A stretch of DNA of 38,240 nt. It comes from Limnohabitans sp. Rim8. Lineage in GTDB: Bacteria > Pseudomonadota > Gammaproteobacteria > Burkholderiales > Burkholderiaceae_C. The translations under genes were made by a program, and so were the position numbers. How positions within the stretch are numbered: position 1 is the first letter of the stretch; every line of letters begins with the position of its first letter. The notes under the pieces are model-generated. The model did not search any database. It was not told where the DNA came from and worked only from the letters and a program-made list of their open reading frames with translations. Positions 1 through 7,774 of this stretch are shown here, in pieces. Where the stretch lies: NCBI GenBank assembly GCA_945901045.1, contig CAMDKK010000038.1, positions 1-38,240 of the forward strand, in the 5' to 3' direction.

Positions 1-267
1 TGCCCCGTGCTGTATCCGGTGGCGGCCAAGTTCGGCATTGATCCGTACCATTTCTCAATGATTGTCGGCATCAATTTACTGATCGGTTTGATCACGCCGC
101 CGGTGGCAATCAGCCTGTCCATAGGCTCACTCATCGCTGGGGCGCGTTCTGACGAAGTGAACCGCGAGGTGTTGCCGTTTCTGGGCGCCGCCATTGCGGT
201 GGTGCTGATCGTGACCTTTGTGCCTGCGGTATCACTGTGGTTGCCTTCGCTCATCGGCGGGCGTTGA
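1..267 (+). CDS. TRAP transporter large permease (DctM-like), C-terminal part
   Basis: The frame is open from the first base and ends at TGA 265-267, so only the last 88 codons are present. The motif FGIDPYHFSMIVGINLLIGL followed by ITPPVAISL is characteristic of the last transmembrane segments of the DctM/TRAP large permease, which carries organic acids or similar solutes across the inner membrane using a sodium or proton gradient together with a small permease and a periplasmic binding protein. Two hydrophobic segments are visible. The internal GTG at 7 is a normal Val codon, not a start. The SDR gene begins 55 nt downstream on the same strand, suggesting a shared catabolic transcript. The substrate cannot be read from this fragment. 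Confidence 0.85.
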   Translation, partial: CPVLYPVAAKFGIDPYHFSMIVGINLLIGLITPPVAISLSIGSLIAGARSDEVNREVLPFLGAAIAVVLIVTFVPAVSLWLPSLIGGR

Positions 268-322
268 GCGGTTCTAGACGCAACGCGTCACGCTGTTTAT
301 CCATTTTCAAGGAGTGCAAGAC

Positions 323-1114
323 ATGTCTCGACGTTTTGATGGCCGAGTGGCCATGGTGTGTGGTGCTGGCGCTGTAGGCCCAGGGTGGGGCAATGGCAAG
401 GCGGCGGCCGTGCAATACGCCCGCGACGGCGCGATGGTTGCTGCCATTGACATCAATATCGAATCGGCCAATGAAACGGTCGAGATCATCCGCAGCGAAG
501 GTGGTACGGCTGTGGCTTGGTGCTGTGACGTGACGAAGCGGGACCCCATAACCCAGGTCGTGGCCGAAGTGTTGGCGCATTTTGGGCATATTGACGTGTT
601 GCACAACAACGTCGGCCTGCCTGCCATGGGCACCATGGAAACGCTGGACGAGGCCGAGTGGGATCACGCGATGAACATGAACCTGAAAACGGTTTTTCTC
701 ACCTGCCAAGCCGTTTTGCCCATCATGGTGCGACAGGGCAAGGGCGCGATTGTAAACATCTCGTCCCTTGCTGCGATTCGTTACACGGGCTACCCCTACC
801 CGGCGTATTACGCCAGCAAGGCTGCAGTGAACCATTTGACGGCATCGATGGCGCTTGAATACGCCAAAAAGGGCATCCGTGTGAATGCCATCATGCCCGG
901 CATGATGGACACGCCGCACATTTACAAGGCTATCGCTGGCCAATACGCATCGCATGAAGAGATGGTCGAAAAACGCAATGCCTTTTGTCCCACCGGCCGA
1001 ATGGGCACAGGATGGGATATTGCCAAGGCGGCTGCATTTTTGGCGTCCGATGAAGCCCAGTACATCACGGGCCAATGCCTCGCTGTCGATGGCGGGTTTT
1101 CCGTCAGGGCCTGA
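323..1114 (+). CDS. SDR family NAD(P)-dependent oxidoreductase
   Basis: A 263-residue protein, typical length for a classical short-chain dehydrogenase/reductase. Near residues 13-25 is a glycine-rich cofactor loop in the variant form GAGAVGPGWGNG. NNVG replaces the usual NNAG. A Ser pair lies in NISS at about 145-148, and the catalytic YxxxK is Y162/K166 in YYASK. The C-terminus ends with the common TGQCLAVDGGFSVRA signature. ATG 323 is chosen because AAGGAG at 308-313 is well spaced from it; the upstream in-frame GTG at 314 is less likely. It follows the TRAP permease end by 55 nt and may oxidise the imported compound or a product of it. The substrate is not determinable. Confidence 0.93.
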   Translation: MSRRFDGRVAMVCGAGAVGPGWGNGKAAAVQYARDGAMVAAIDINIESANETVEIIRSEGGTAVAWCCDVTKRDPITQVVAEVLAHFGHIDVLHNNVGLPAMGTMETLDEAEWDHAMNMNLKTVFLTCQAVLPIMVRQGKGAIVNISSLAAIRYTGYPYPAYYASKAAVNHLTASMALEYAKKGIRVNAIMPGMMDTPHIYKAIAGQYASHEEMVEKRNAFCPTGRMGTGWDIAKAAAFLASDEAQYITGQCLAVDGGFSVRA

Positions 1115-1173
1115 GGCGCGCAACCGATTTCTTGAGTCTGTCCTCTAAAGTGGGCAAAAACACGGGTTTTCCC

Positions 1174-1202
1174 TTGCTTTGATTTTGCTGCAGTGCAACA
1201 AT
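1174..1202 (+). promoter_or_regulatory. Candidate phasin promoter with PhaR-like operator
   Basis: TTGCTGCAGTGCAA at 1185-1198 has TTGC/GCAA outer arms and a TGCA core, resembling the TGC-rich sites bound by the PHA repressor PhaR. It lies between a possible -35 (TTGCTT, 1174-1179) and a weak -10 (AACAAT, 1197-1202), 37 nt before the phasin start, which would fit repression. Assignment is by eye only. Confidence 0.3.
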
Positions 1203-1238
1203 TCAGTCACTTCAACAACTTCTCACAAGGAAATCACC

Positions 1239-1796
1239 ATGTCTTTCAATACTGAACAATTTGCCGCCGCACAACAAGCCAACCTGGCTGCAGCCACTGA
1301 TATGTCCAAAACCGTGATGAGCGGCTTTGAGCGTTTGGTTGAGCTGAATATGGCGGCTTCCAAAGCGGCTTTCAGCGAGTCTTTCACGGGTCTGGAAACC
1401 CTCTTGGCTGTGAAAACTCCGCAAGACTTGATGGCTTTTCAAGCCAGCATGGGCCAACCTGTGTACGAAAAGTCGGTGGCGTACAGCCGTCATTTGGTGG
1501 ACATCGCCACATCGACGGGCGCTCAATTGACCAAAGCCACCGAAGGCAAAGCGGCCGAAGCCCAAAAGGCATTCTCCAACGTGCTGGAAACCAGCCTGAA
1601 GAACGCGCCTGCCGGTTCTGAGGCTGCTGTGGCCGCGATCAAATCCGCCATCGAAGTCGGTAACACAGCCATGGAAAGCGCACAAAAAGCCGTTAAGCAA
1701 GCGTCGCAAGTTGCTGAAACCAACTTCAAAGCGGCGACCAACCAAGCTGAAGCCGCTGTGAAAACAGCCATGACCAAAGTAAAAGCCAAAGCTTAA
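1239..1796 (+). CDS. phaP: Phasin family protein (PHA granule-associated)
   Basis: A 185-residue, Ala/Lys-rich, cysteine-free helical protein. It opens with MSFNTEQFAAAQQANLAAA and contains FERLVELNMAASKAAF, typical of the proteobacterial phasin family that coats polyhydroxyalkanoate granules and controls their number and size. Long amphipathic and coiled-coil-like segments dominate, and the C-terminus is a lysine-rich tail (TKVKAKA). ATG 1239 is preceded by AAGGAAATCACC; the longer frame from 1179 adds an atypical leader and is rejected. The gene stands alone, closed by a strong terminator at 1816-1841, and may be controlled by a PhaR-like site upstream. It implies that the host makes PHA storage polymer. 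Confidence 0.93.
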   Translation: MSFNTEQFAAAQQANLAAATDMSKTVMSGFERLVELNMAASKAAFSESFTGLETLLAVKTPQDLMAFQASMGQPVYEKSVAYSRHLVDIATSTGAQLTKATEGKAAEAQKAFSNVLETSLKNAPAGSEAAVAAIKSAIEVGNTAMESAQKAVKQASQVAETNFKAATNQAEAAVKTAMTKVKAKA

Positions 1797-1815
1797 TTCG
1801 CTTCAGCCTCACTGC

Positions 1816-1841
1816 AAAAAGGCGCCTAAGGGCGCCTTTTT
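1816..1841 (+). terminator. Rho-independent terminator after the phasin gene (likely bidirectional)
   Basis: GGCGCC/GGCGCC arms around a short TAAG loop, with AAAAA before and TTTTT after, form a classic intrinsic terminator 20 nt past the phasin stop. Because an A-run precedes and a T-run follows, it can work on both strands. The stop codon of the convergent EamA gene (1826-1828) lies inside the hairpin. Confidence 0.88.
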
Positions 1842-2671
1842 GCGTTGTAAGCGCAGCCGATGGAGGCGGCCATGATCAAACCCATCGCCAGCAGTTGTTG
1901 GGCACTCAATTGTTCAGACAAGACCAGCCAACCCGCCATCGCACCCACCGCGGGCTCCAAACTCAGCAAGACGCTGAAGGTGTGCTTGGGCAAATGTTGC
2001 AGGGCGTACATCTCAAGGCTGTAGGGCACAGCACTGGACACGAGTGCAACGACCAAGGCCGTCAGCAGCAAATGGCCGTCGAATAAGGCGCCACCTGCAA
2101 CGGTCAATCCGACTGGGGCCACAACCAGGGTCGCTATCAACATGCCCATGGGCGCGGCCATCGCACCATAGCGGGAGGCTACCCGCTGGCCGAACACGAT
2201 GTACAAAGCCCAACAACAGCCAGCACCCAGCGCAAAGCCCATGCCGATCGGGTCAAGTGCGTCGTTGCTGCCCTGCCAAGGCAGGAACAGGCCCAGGCCC
2301 GCAATGGCCAGCATCACCCACACATAGTCGAGTGGTTTGCGCGATGTCCACAAGGCCACAGCCAAGGGGCCGGTGAATTCAATGGCCACCGCCAAGCCGA
2401 AGGGAATGGTTTGAAGGGCGCAGTAAAACAGGAGGTTCATCACGCCCATGGGCACGCCGTACAGCGCCAAGGGCAGCAGATCGGCCCAGGCCCAGGTTCT
2501 GCGCCATGGTCGTAAAAAGAGCATCAGCAGCGCGGTAGAGAACACCAGGCGCAAGGTGGTGGTGCCCTCAGCACCGACAAAGGGGAACAGGCTTTTTGCA
2601 AAAGAAGTGCCGACACACAAAGACACCAGGCTGCCCATCAAGGCAGCCACAGGCAACACAGGAAAGCTCAA
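1826..2671 (-). CDS. EamA/RhtA-like DMT-superfamily exporter
   Basis: About 281 residues with roughly ten hydrophobic segments, as in the drug/metabolite transporter superfamily. The N-terminal stretch SFAKSLFPFVGAEGTTTLRL closely matches the RhtA (threonine/homoserine exporter) subgroup, and SLEPAVGAMAGWLVLSEQLS is the typical second-repeat signature. The start is uncertain: TTG 2671-2669 overlaps the TGA of the nitrile hydratase accessory gene (TTGA) and gives an RhtA-like N-terminus; ATG 2638 is the fallback. It is the last gene of the nitrile hydratase operon. An exporter here could remove an amide or amino-acid-like product, but that is inference. Its stop codon sits within the bidirectional terminator. 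Confidence 0.88.
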   Translation of the reverse strand: MSFPVLPVAALMGSLVSLCVGTSFAKSLFPFVGAEGTTTLRLVFSTALLMLFLRPWRRTWAWADLLPLALYGVPMGVMNLLFYCALQTIPFGLAVAIEFTGPLAVALWTSRKPLDYVWVMLAIAGLGLFLPWQGSNDALDPIGMGFALGAGCCWALYIVFGQRVASRYGAMAAPMGMLIATLVVAPVGLTVAGGALFDGHLLLTALVVALVSSAVPYSLEMYALQHLPKHTFSVLLSLEPAVGAMAGWLVLSEQLSAQQLLAMGLIMAASIGCAYNAKRRP

Positions 2672-3081
2672 AGTACAGCGTCCAGGGCAATCGGCTGACC
2701 ATGCGGGGTGCGGGCTGCAGCGTCTTCCCAAGCGTGTTCAAGATCGTGAATTTGATCGGGCGTGCCCAGCTTGTGCTGGATCACCATGTGCTCCAGTGCA
2801 TTCAGCCAATGCAGGTAGTAATGGTGTCCGTCGTCTGCGTCACCACGCGCTTGGGCGTCGCGTATAGCTTGCGTCAAGGCGGCGGCCCATTGTGGCCAGG
2901 TGAACAGGCCTTTTTCATGCAACTGCACGGTCATGGCAAAGGCGTGGGCTTGCCAGGGTTCGGCAAACACGACAGCGCCCGGTGCAGCCGATGTGCCATC
3001 CGATGCAGCAGGCAAGGGCATAGTGCCGGCACATTGCCTGGCAATGTCTTCCAGCGTCAAGTGCGTGGTGTTGGCGTTCAC
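2668..3081 (-). CDS. Nitrile hydratase accessory (activator) protein
   Basis: A 137-residue protein with the sequence FAEPWQAHAFAMTVQLHEKG then LFTWPQWAAAL, the hallmark of the small nitrile hydratase accessory/activator family. That family resembles the N-terminal part of the beta subunit and helps deliver cobalt to the alpha subunit. YYLHWLNALEHMV in the middle echoes the beta-subunit helix. The chosen start GTG 3081 overlaps the beta-subunit TGA (GTGA), a translational coupling seen at every junction of this operon; the longer ATG 3108 frame would run 31 nt into beta. The downstream exporter overlaps its stop by 4 nt. Confidence 0.9.
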   Translation of the reverse strand: MNANTTHLTLEDIARQCAGTMPLPAASDGTSAAPGAVVFAEPWQAHAFAMTVQLHEKGLFTWPQWAAALTQAIRDAQARGDADDGHHYYLHWLNALEHMVIQHKLGTPDQIHDLEHAWEDAAARTPHGQPIALDAVL

Positions 3082-3752
3082 AGCACCGCTTCCAAATACG
3101 ATTCCCAAGCGTCCACGCTGACCTGCACTTGCGGGTCGGCTGCATCACCCCACAGTTCTGCGCCATCAAACACCACGGTGTACAGCCATTCGGCATGGCT
3201 GTCGAAGGGCGGCAAGGACTGGCTGACGTGGCGGTCAGCAAACACATGGCTGCCGTGGGTCTGCACAACGGTGCCGCTGTGGCCGCGCACATAACGGGGC
3301 AAGCGTGTATGGCCTTGCGGGTGGATGTTGCGGGCCCGCACGCGCTGGCCCACCGCAAAAAGTGCAGGGCCGACAGACTCCCGAAGGGTCGGGCTGCCAG
3401 CGGCCAGGGCGGCGTCCACGGTCTGGGCATTGAGCACGCGCGCGATGGGCAGAGGCTGCGAATGCATGTGACCGGTTTGCAATTCAGTGGCGGTCACCAT
3501 GTCGCGTTCAAGCATCAGTTTTTCGAGCGCGCGAACCCAGATCTCGTAATAGCTGCTCGACAGATAGACCGCGGGGGGCAAGGATTCGCGGGCGGCGCGG
3601 GCCAGGTCGATGTTCCATTGGCCTGCCGCCCCCATGGCCACGTTCATGGCCATGGCCCGGCTTTCCCAGCCGGCATGAAACAGCGGTTCATGGGGCTCAG
3701 GCATGACCGGCCCGAAACCCTGCATCCCACCCATGTCGTGAACGCCGTTCAT
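3078..3752 (-). CDS. nthB: Nitrile hydratase beta subunit
   Basis: A 224-residue protein starting [15 protein letters not shown], the diagnostic N-terminus of nitrile hydratase beta. It continues with [18 protein letters not shown] (substrate channel and alpha contact). In the C-terminal SH3-like half are [16 protein letters not shown] and [10 protein letters not shown], with the conserved arginines that contact the oxidised cysteines of the metal site. Together with alpha it hydrates nitriles to amides in the cytoplasm. ATG 3752 overlaps the alpha stop (ATGA), favouring equal synthesis of the two subunits. Length is within family range and nothing appears truncated. Confidence 0.97.
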   Translation of the reverse strand: MNGVHDMGGMQGFGPVMPEPHEPLFHAGWESRAMAMNVAMGAAGQWNIDLARAARESLPPAVYLSSSYYEIWVRALEKLMLERDMVTATELQTGHMHSQPLPIARVLNAQTVDAALAAGSPTLRESVGPALFAVGQRVRARNIHPQGHTRLPRYVRGHSGTVVQTHGSHVFADRHVSQSLPPFDSHAEWLYTVVFDGAELWGDAADPQVQVSVDAWESYLEAVL

Positions 3753-4402
3753 GTGGCCTCCTCAGCGGACAAGGCCAATCCCGTGCCGATCATTGCGTTG
3801 CGTGTGACCCGCTGGGCCAATTGAGCTTCGTCAAGATGCTCGGTGCCTTCAGGCCGCATGGGCAGCACCAAATAGCGAACCTCTGCGGTGGAATCCCAAA
3901 CTCTGAAGCGGGTGTGTTCGGGCAGGGTCAAGCCAAAGTCGGCCAGCACGCCGCGCGGGTCCATGACCGCTTTGGCGCGGTAGGCAGCGCTTTTGTACCA
4001 AACCGGGGGTAGACCCAAAATGGGCCATGGGTAACAACTGCACAGCGTGCAGACCACCATGTTATGGACCTCGGGGGTATTGGCCACAGCCACCACGTGT
4101 TCGCCTTGACGACCGGTGTAGCCCAGCGAGGCAATGGCCGCTGTGGCATCTGTCAGGAGCCATGCGTTGAAGTCCGGGTCGCTCCAGGCCTTGGCCACGA
4201 CACGGGCGCCATTGTGGGGGCCGATGTCGGTTTCATAGGTTTCAATGATGCGGTCCAGCGCGGCCGGATCTACATACCCTTTGCGGGTGAGCAAGGTTTC
4301 CAGGGCGCGCACCCGGATGTCCATTTCGCTCAAATGGCTGGGCTCGTCAGGACCGTGGGTGTGATGGTGACTGTGTTGATCGCTCAAAAGGGGTCTCCCC
4401 AT
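3749..4402 (-). CDS. nthA: Nitrile hydratase alpha subunit, cobalt type
   Basis: About 217 residues. The metal claw [17 protein letters not shown] lies near residues 117-133, with Cys118, Cys121, Ser122 and Cys123 (numbered from ATG 4402). Thr in CTLCSC marks the non-corrin Co(III) class; iron enzymes usually have CSLCSC. The N-terminus is His-rich (HSHHHTHG). [20 protein letters not shown] is the conserved N-terminal helix. Start choice is unsure: TTG 4426 lies only about 8 nt after the predicted transcription start, ATG 4402 fits better, and TTG 4387 has GGGGAG upstream. The enzyme hydrates nitriles to amides. No amidase gene is adjacent, unlike many nitrile hydratase loci. Confidence 0.95.
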   Translation of the reverse strand: MGRPLLSDQHSHHHTHGPDEPSHLSEMDIRVRALETLLTRKGYVDPAALDRIIETYETDIGPHNGARVVAKAWSDPDFNAWLLTDATAAIASLGYTGRQGEHVVAVANTPEVHNMVVCTLCSCYPWPILGLPPVWYKSAAYRAKAVMDPRGVLADFGLTLPEHTRFRVWDSTAEVRYLVLPMRPEGTEHLDEAQLAQRVTRNAMIGTGLALSAEEAT

Positions 4403-4430
4403 GAAGGCATTGGCTTGAAAGGACAAGGAC

Positions 4431-4459
4431 TTTAGTGCGCATCATAGCCCGCATACAAT
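4431..4459. promoter_or_regulatory. Candidate overlapping divergent promoters, nitrile hydratase / yajC
   Basis: On the minus strand TATGAT (4446-4441) is a good -10 for the nitrile hydratase operon, placing its transcription start near 4434. On the plus strand TACAAT (4454-4459) lies 17 nt after TTTAGT (4431-4436), a plausible sigma70-type promoter for yajC-secD-secF. Both -35 boxes are weak. Confidence 0.33.
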
Positions 4460-4530
4460 CACGCGTTGACCTGCCCAGGCCGCGTTGGCCGTATGGAACA
4501 GGCTTTTAAAGAATTTACAGGAGATTGACG

Positions 4531-4866
4531 ATGTTTGCATCTGCTTTTGCACAAACCGCACCCGCCGTAGCCGCCTCTGGTGGCAGTGACATTCAGTCCT
4601 CATTGATGAGCATGCTGCCCTTGCTTTTGATGTTCGGGGTGCTGTACTTCGTGATGATTCGCCCTCAAATGAAAAAGCAAAAAGAACACAAAACCATGAT
4701 CGATGCCTTGGCCAAAGGCGACGAGATCATCACCGCCGGTGGTTTTTTGGGCAAAGTGAGCAAAATTGGTGATGGTTATTTGAGCGTCGAAGTGGCCACA
4801 GGTGTTGAGGTTCAAATGCAACGCTCGGCCGTGGTGCAGGTTTTGCCTAAAGGCACTGTCAAATAA
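4531..4866 (+). CDS. yajC: Preprotein translocase subunit YajC
   Basis: A 111-residue protein with one transmembrane helix (MLPLLLMFGVLYFVMIRP, residues about 30-47) followed by QMKKQKEHKTMIDALAKGDE and ITAGGFLGKV, the standard YajC signature. YajC associates with SecDF at the inner membrane and supports SecYEG-driven protein export. ATG 4531 is preceded by CAGGAGA at 4518-4524; the in-frame TTG at 4525 is too close to that site. It is the first gene of the yajC-secD-secF operon, 39 nt before secD. Confidence 0.97.
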   Translation: MFASAFAQTAPAVAASGGSDIQSSLMSMLPLLLMFGVLYFVMIRPQMKKQKEHKTMIDALAKGDEIITAGGFLGKVSKIGDGYLSVEVATGVEVQMQRSAVVQVLPKGTVK

Positions 4867-4905
4867 TTCAAATTCCACAATTCAACGTTTTAGACGCGAC
4901 CCACC

Positions 4906-6792
4906 ATGAACCGTTACCCAGTATGGAAATACGCAATCATCGTGATCGCGCTCTTGTTGGGGGTGGTCTACACCCTGCCCAACTTCTTCGGTGAAGCGCC
5001 TGCGGTGCAGGTGTCGTCAAGCAAGGTGTCGTTCAAGGTCGACAACGCCACGCTGGGCAAGGTTGAAGATGCCCTCAAGGCCGCTGGCGTACAAGCCACA
5101 TTGATCTCTTTGGAGGGCACATCGATTCGCGCTCGCTTTGAGACCACCGACGCCCAGCTCAAAGCCAAAGACATCATTCAAAAGGCCTTGGTGCCCGATG
5201 CGGCAGACCCGGCCTATGTGGTGGCCTTGAATTTGATTTCGCGCTCCCCCAACTGGTTGACGGCATTGCATTCGGCGCCCATGTATTTGGGGCTGGACTT
5301 GCGCGGTGGCGTTCACTTCATGCTGCAAGTGGACATGAAGGCGGCATTAACCCAAAAAACGGATTCAGTGGCTGGCGATATCCGCACCACCCTGCGCGAA
5401 AAAGACGTGCGTCATGGCGGCATTAACCGCAACGGTTTGGCGATTGAAATTCGCATGCGTGATGCGGCGCAGATCGAAGCTGCCACGAGCGTGTTGTCTG
5501 CGCAATTCCCTGATTTACTGGTGACCCAAAGCCCGGATGGCGCAGAGTTCAAGCTGTCTGCGACCATCAAACCCGAAGCGGCACGCAAGGTGCAAGAGCA
5601 GGCTTTGAAGCAAAACATCACCACTTTGCATAATCGGATCAACGAACTCGGCGTGGCCGAGCCGGTGATTCAACAGCAAGGCCTGGACCGCATCGTGGTG
5701 CAGTTGCCTGGTGTGCAAGACACCGCCAAAGCCAAAGACATTTTGGGTCGTACCGCCACGCTGGAAGTGCGCATGGTCGACGAAAGCACCGACGCCCGCA
5801 TGGCTGAACTGGGAACAGGGCCAGTGCCATTTGGTGCCGAGCGCTATCTGGAGCGTTCCGGTCAACCTGTGGTGGTCAAAAAACAAGTCATCCTGACCGG
5901 TGACAACCTGACCGATGCGCAGCCCGGCTTTGACAGCCAGACTCAAGAGCCGGTGGTTAATTTGTCGCTCGACGGCAAAGGTGCCCGGATTTTCAAAGAC
6001 GTGACCCGAGAGAACATTGGCAAGCGGATGGCGATCATCTTGTTTGAAAAAGGCAAGGGCGAGGTGGTCACCGCGCCGGTGATCCGCGCTGAAATCGGCG
6101 GCGGGCGTGTGCAAATTTCTGGCCGCATGACTTCGGTTGAAGCCAATGACACGGCGCTGCTGCTGCGCGCAGGCTCCTTGGCCGCCCCAATGGAGATCAT
6201 TGAAGAGCGCACCATCGGGCCCAGCTTGGGTGCCGAGAATATTGCCAAGGGTTTCAACAGTGTGACCTGGGGTTTCCTGGTGATCGTGGCCTTCATGTGC
6301 ATTTACTACATGGTCTTCGGCCTGGTCTCGGGTATCGCCTTGGGTGTGAACTTGCTGCTGCTGGTGGCCGTGTTGTCCATGCTGCAAGCCACCTTGACCT
6401 TGCCCGGTATGGCGGCGATGGCGCTGGCGCTGGGCATGGCGATTGACTCGAACGTGTTGATCAATGAACGCGTTCGCGAAGAGTTGCGCAATGGCGCCAA
6501 CCCGCAAGCCGCCATTGCGATTGGTTACGAGCGCGCATGGGCCACCATTTTGGACTCCAACATCACCACCTTGATCGCGGGTGTTGCTTTGTTGGCCTTT
6601 GGCTCGGGTCCGGTGCGGGGTTTTGCGGTGGTGCACTGCATCGGTATTTTGACCAGCATGTTTTCGGCCGTGTTTTTCTCGCGTGGTTTGGTCAACCTTT
6701 GGTATGGCCGCCAAAAGAAATTGCAGTCGGTGCGCATCGGTACGGTGTGGCGTCCCGAGTCCTCGGCTGTGGCCACCACTGACAAAGAATGA
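4906..6792 (+). CDS. secD: Protein translocase subunit SecD
   Basis: A 628-residue RND-superfamily protein. There is a first membrane helix at about residues 8-25, then a large periplasmic domain with LGLDLRGGVHF near 130 and the P1 repeat. The C-terminal five-helix bundle begins near SVTWGFLVIVAFMCIYYMVF and includes LALGMAIDSNVLINERVREE, the SecD signature. SecD uses the proton motive force with SecF to help pull exported proteins through SecYEG and release them into the periplasm. It lies between yajC (39 nt) and secF (15 nt) and is intact. Confidence 0.98.
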   Translation: MNRYPVWKYAIIVIALLLGVVYTLPNFFGEAPAVQVSSSKVSFKVDNATLGKVEDALKAAGVQATLISLEGTSIRARFETTDAQLKAKDIIQKALVPDAADPAYVVALNLISRSPNWLTALHSAPMYLGLDLRGGVHFMLQVDMKAALTQKTDSVAGDIRTTLREKDVRHGGINRNGLAIEIRMRDAAQIEAATSVLSAQFPDLLVTQSPDGAEFKLSATIKPEAARKVQEQALKQNITTLHNRINELGVAEPVIQQQGLDRIVVQLPGVQDTAKAKDILGRTATLEVRMVDESTDARMAELGTGPVPFGAERYLERSGQPVVVKKQVILTGDNLTDAQPGFDSQTQEPVVNLSLDGKGARIFKDVTRENIGKRMAIILFEKGKGEVVTAPVIRAEIGGGRVQISGRMTSVEANDTALLLRAGSLAAPMEIIEERTIGPSLGAENIAKGFNSVTWGFLVIVAFMCIYYMVFGLVSGIALGVNLLLLVAVLSMLQATLTLPGMAAMALALGMAIDSNVLINERVREELRNGANPQAAIAIGYERAWATILDSNITTLIAGVALLAFGSGPVRGFAVVHCIGILTSMFSAVFFSRGLVNLWYGRQKKLQSVRIGTVWRPESSAVATTDKE

Positions 6793-6807
6793 GCGGGAGC
6801 TTCAATC

Positions 6808-7761
6808 ATGGAATTTTTCAAGATCAAAAAAGACATCCCGTTCATGAAGAACGCGTTGGTGTTCAACGCCATTTCCTTCTTGACTTTCTTCCTGGCGGTG
6901 TTCTTTCTTTTTTCGCGTGGCTTGCACTTGTCGGTGGAGTTCACGGGCGGCACCGTCATGGAGGTGAGCTACACCCAGCCGGCTGATGTGAACAAGGTTC
7001 GCGGCATTGTGGCGGGCTTGGGTTTCAGTGATGTGCAAGTGCAAAACTTTGGCTCAGCGCGGGATGTGATGATCCGCCTGCCCGCACAAAAGGGTGTCAG
7101 CTCGGCGCAGCAAAGCGAAAGTGTGATGACCGCCTTGAAGGCCGATACCGCAGATGCGACGATGCGCCGCACCGAGTTTGTCGGGCCGCAAGTGGGCGAA
7201 GAGCTGGCCACCGATGGACTCAAAGCTTTGGCCTTTGTGGTGATCGGCATCATGCTCTATTTGGCCCTGCGTTTTGAGTGGAAGTTTGCGGTTGCTGCGA
7301 TTGTGGCCAACTTGCACGACGTCATCATTATTTTGGGTTTCTTTGCCTACTTTCAGTGGGAGTTTTCGCTGGCAGTGTTGGCTGCGGTGCTGGCTGTGCT
7401 GGGGTATTCGGTGAACGAGTCGGTGGTGATCTTCGACCGGATTCGCGAGAACTTTCGCCGCTTTCGCAAGTTGAACACGGTGCAGATCATTGACAACGCG
7501 ATCACCTCGACCATCAGTCGCACGATCATTACCCACGGGTGCACCCAAATCATGGTCTTGTCCATGTTGCTGTTCGGTGGCGAGACGCTGCATTACTTTG
7601 CTATGGCCCTGACGATTGGTATTTGCTTTGGTATTTACTCGTCTGTTTTTGTGGCTGCGGCCATTGCCATGTGGCTGGGCATCCAGCGCGAAGACTTGAT
7701 CAAACCGGTGATCAAAAAAGACGGTGACCAAGACGGCGAAAACGCGGGCGCTGTGGTTTAA
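6808..7761 (+). CDS. secF: Protein translocase subunit SecF
   Basis: A 317-residue partner of SecD. The N-terminal helix is followed by LSVEFTGGTVMEV, the short periplasmic domain, then the five-helix bundle with VLAVLGYSVNESVVIFDRIR and TISRTIITHGCTQIMVLSML, both classic SecF motifs. ATG 6808 follows GGGAG. It closes the yajC-secD-secF operon and is convergent with dprA, whose stop is only 13 nt away; no convincing intrinsic terminator was seen between them. Confidence 0.98.
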   Translation: MEFFKIKKDIPFMKNALVFNAISFLTFFLAVFFLFSRGLHLSVEFTGGTVMEVSYTQPADVNKVRGIVAGLGFSDVQVQNFGSARDVMIRLPAQKGVSSAQQSESVMTALKADTADATMRRTEFVGPQVGEELATDGLKALAFVVIGIMLYLALRFEWKFAVAAIVANLHDVIIILGFFAYFQWEFSLAVLAAVLAVLGYSVNESVVIFDRIRENFRRFRKLNTVQIIDNAITSTISRTIITHGCTQIMVLSMLLFGGETLHYFAMALTIGICFGIYSSVFVAAAIAMWLGIQREDLIKPVIKKDGDQDGENAGAVV

Positions 7762-7774
7762 GCGCAGGTTTGCC

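Noticed and set aside
251-1123. 290-codon open frame antisense to the SDR gene
   Set aside because: Covers the SDR gene almost exactly and shows no domain; the SDR motifs are clear.
5515-6714. 399-codon open frame antisense to secD
   Set aside because: Composition (His, Gln rich) is typical of antisense frames of GC-rich genes; secD is intact on the other strand.
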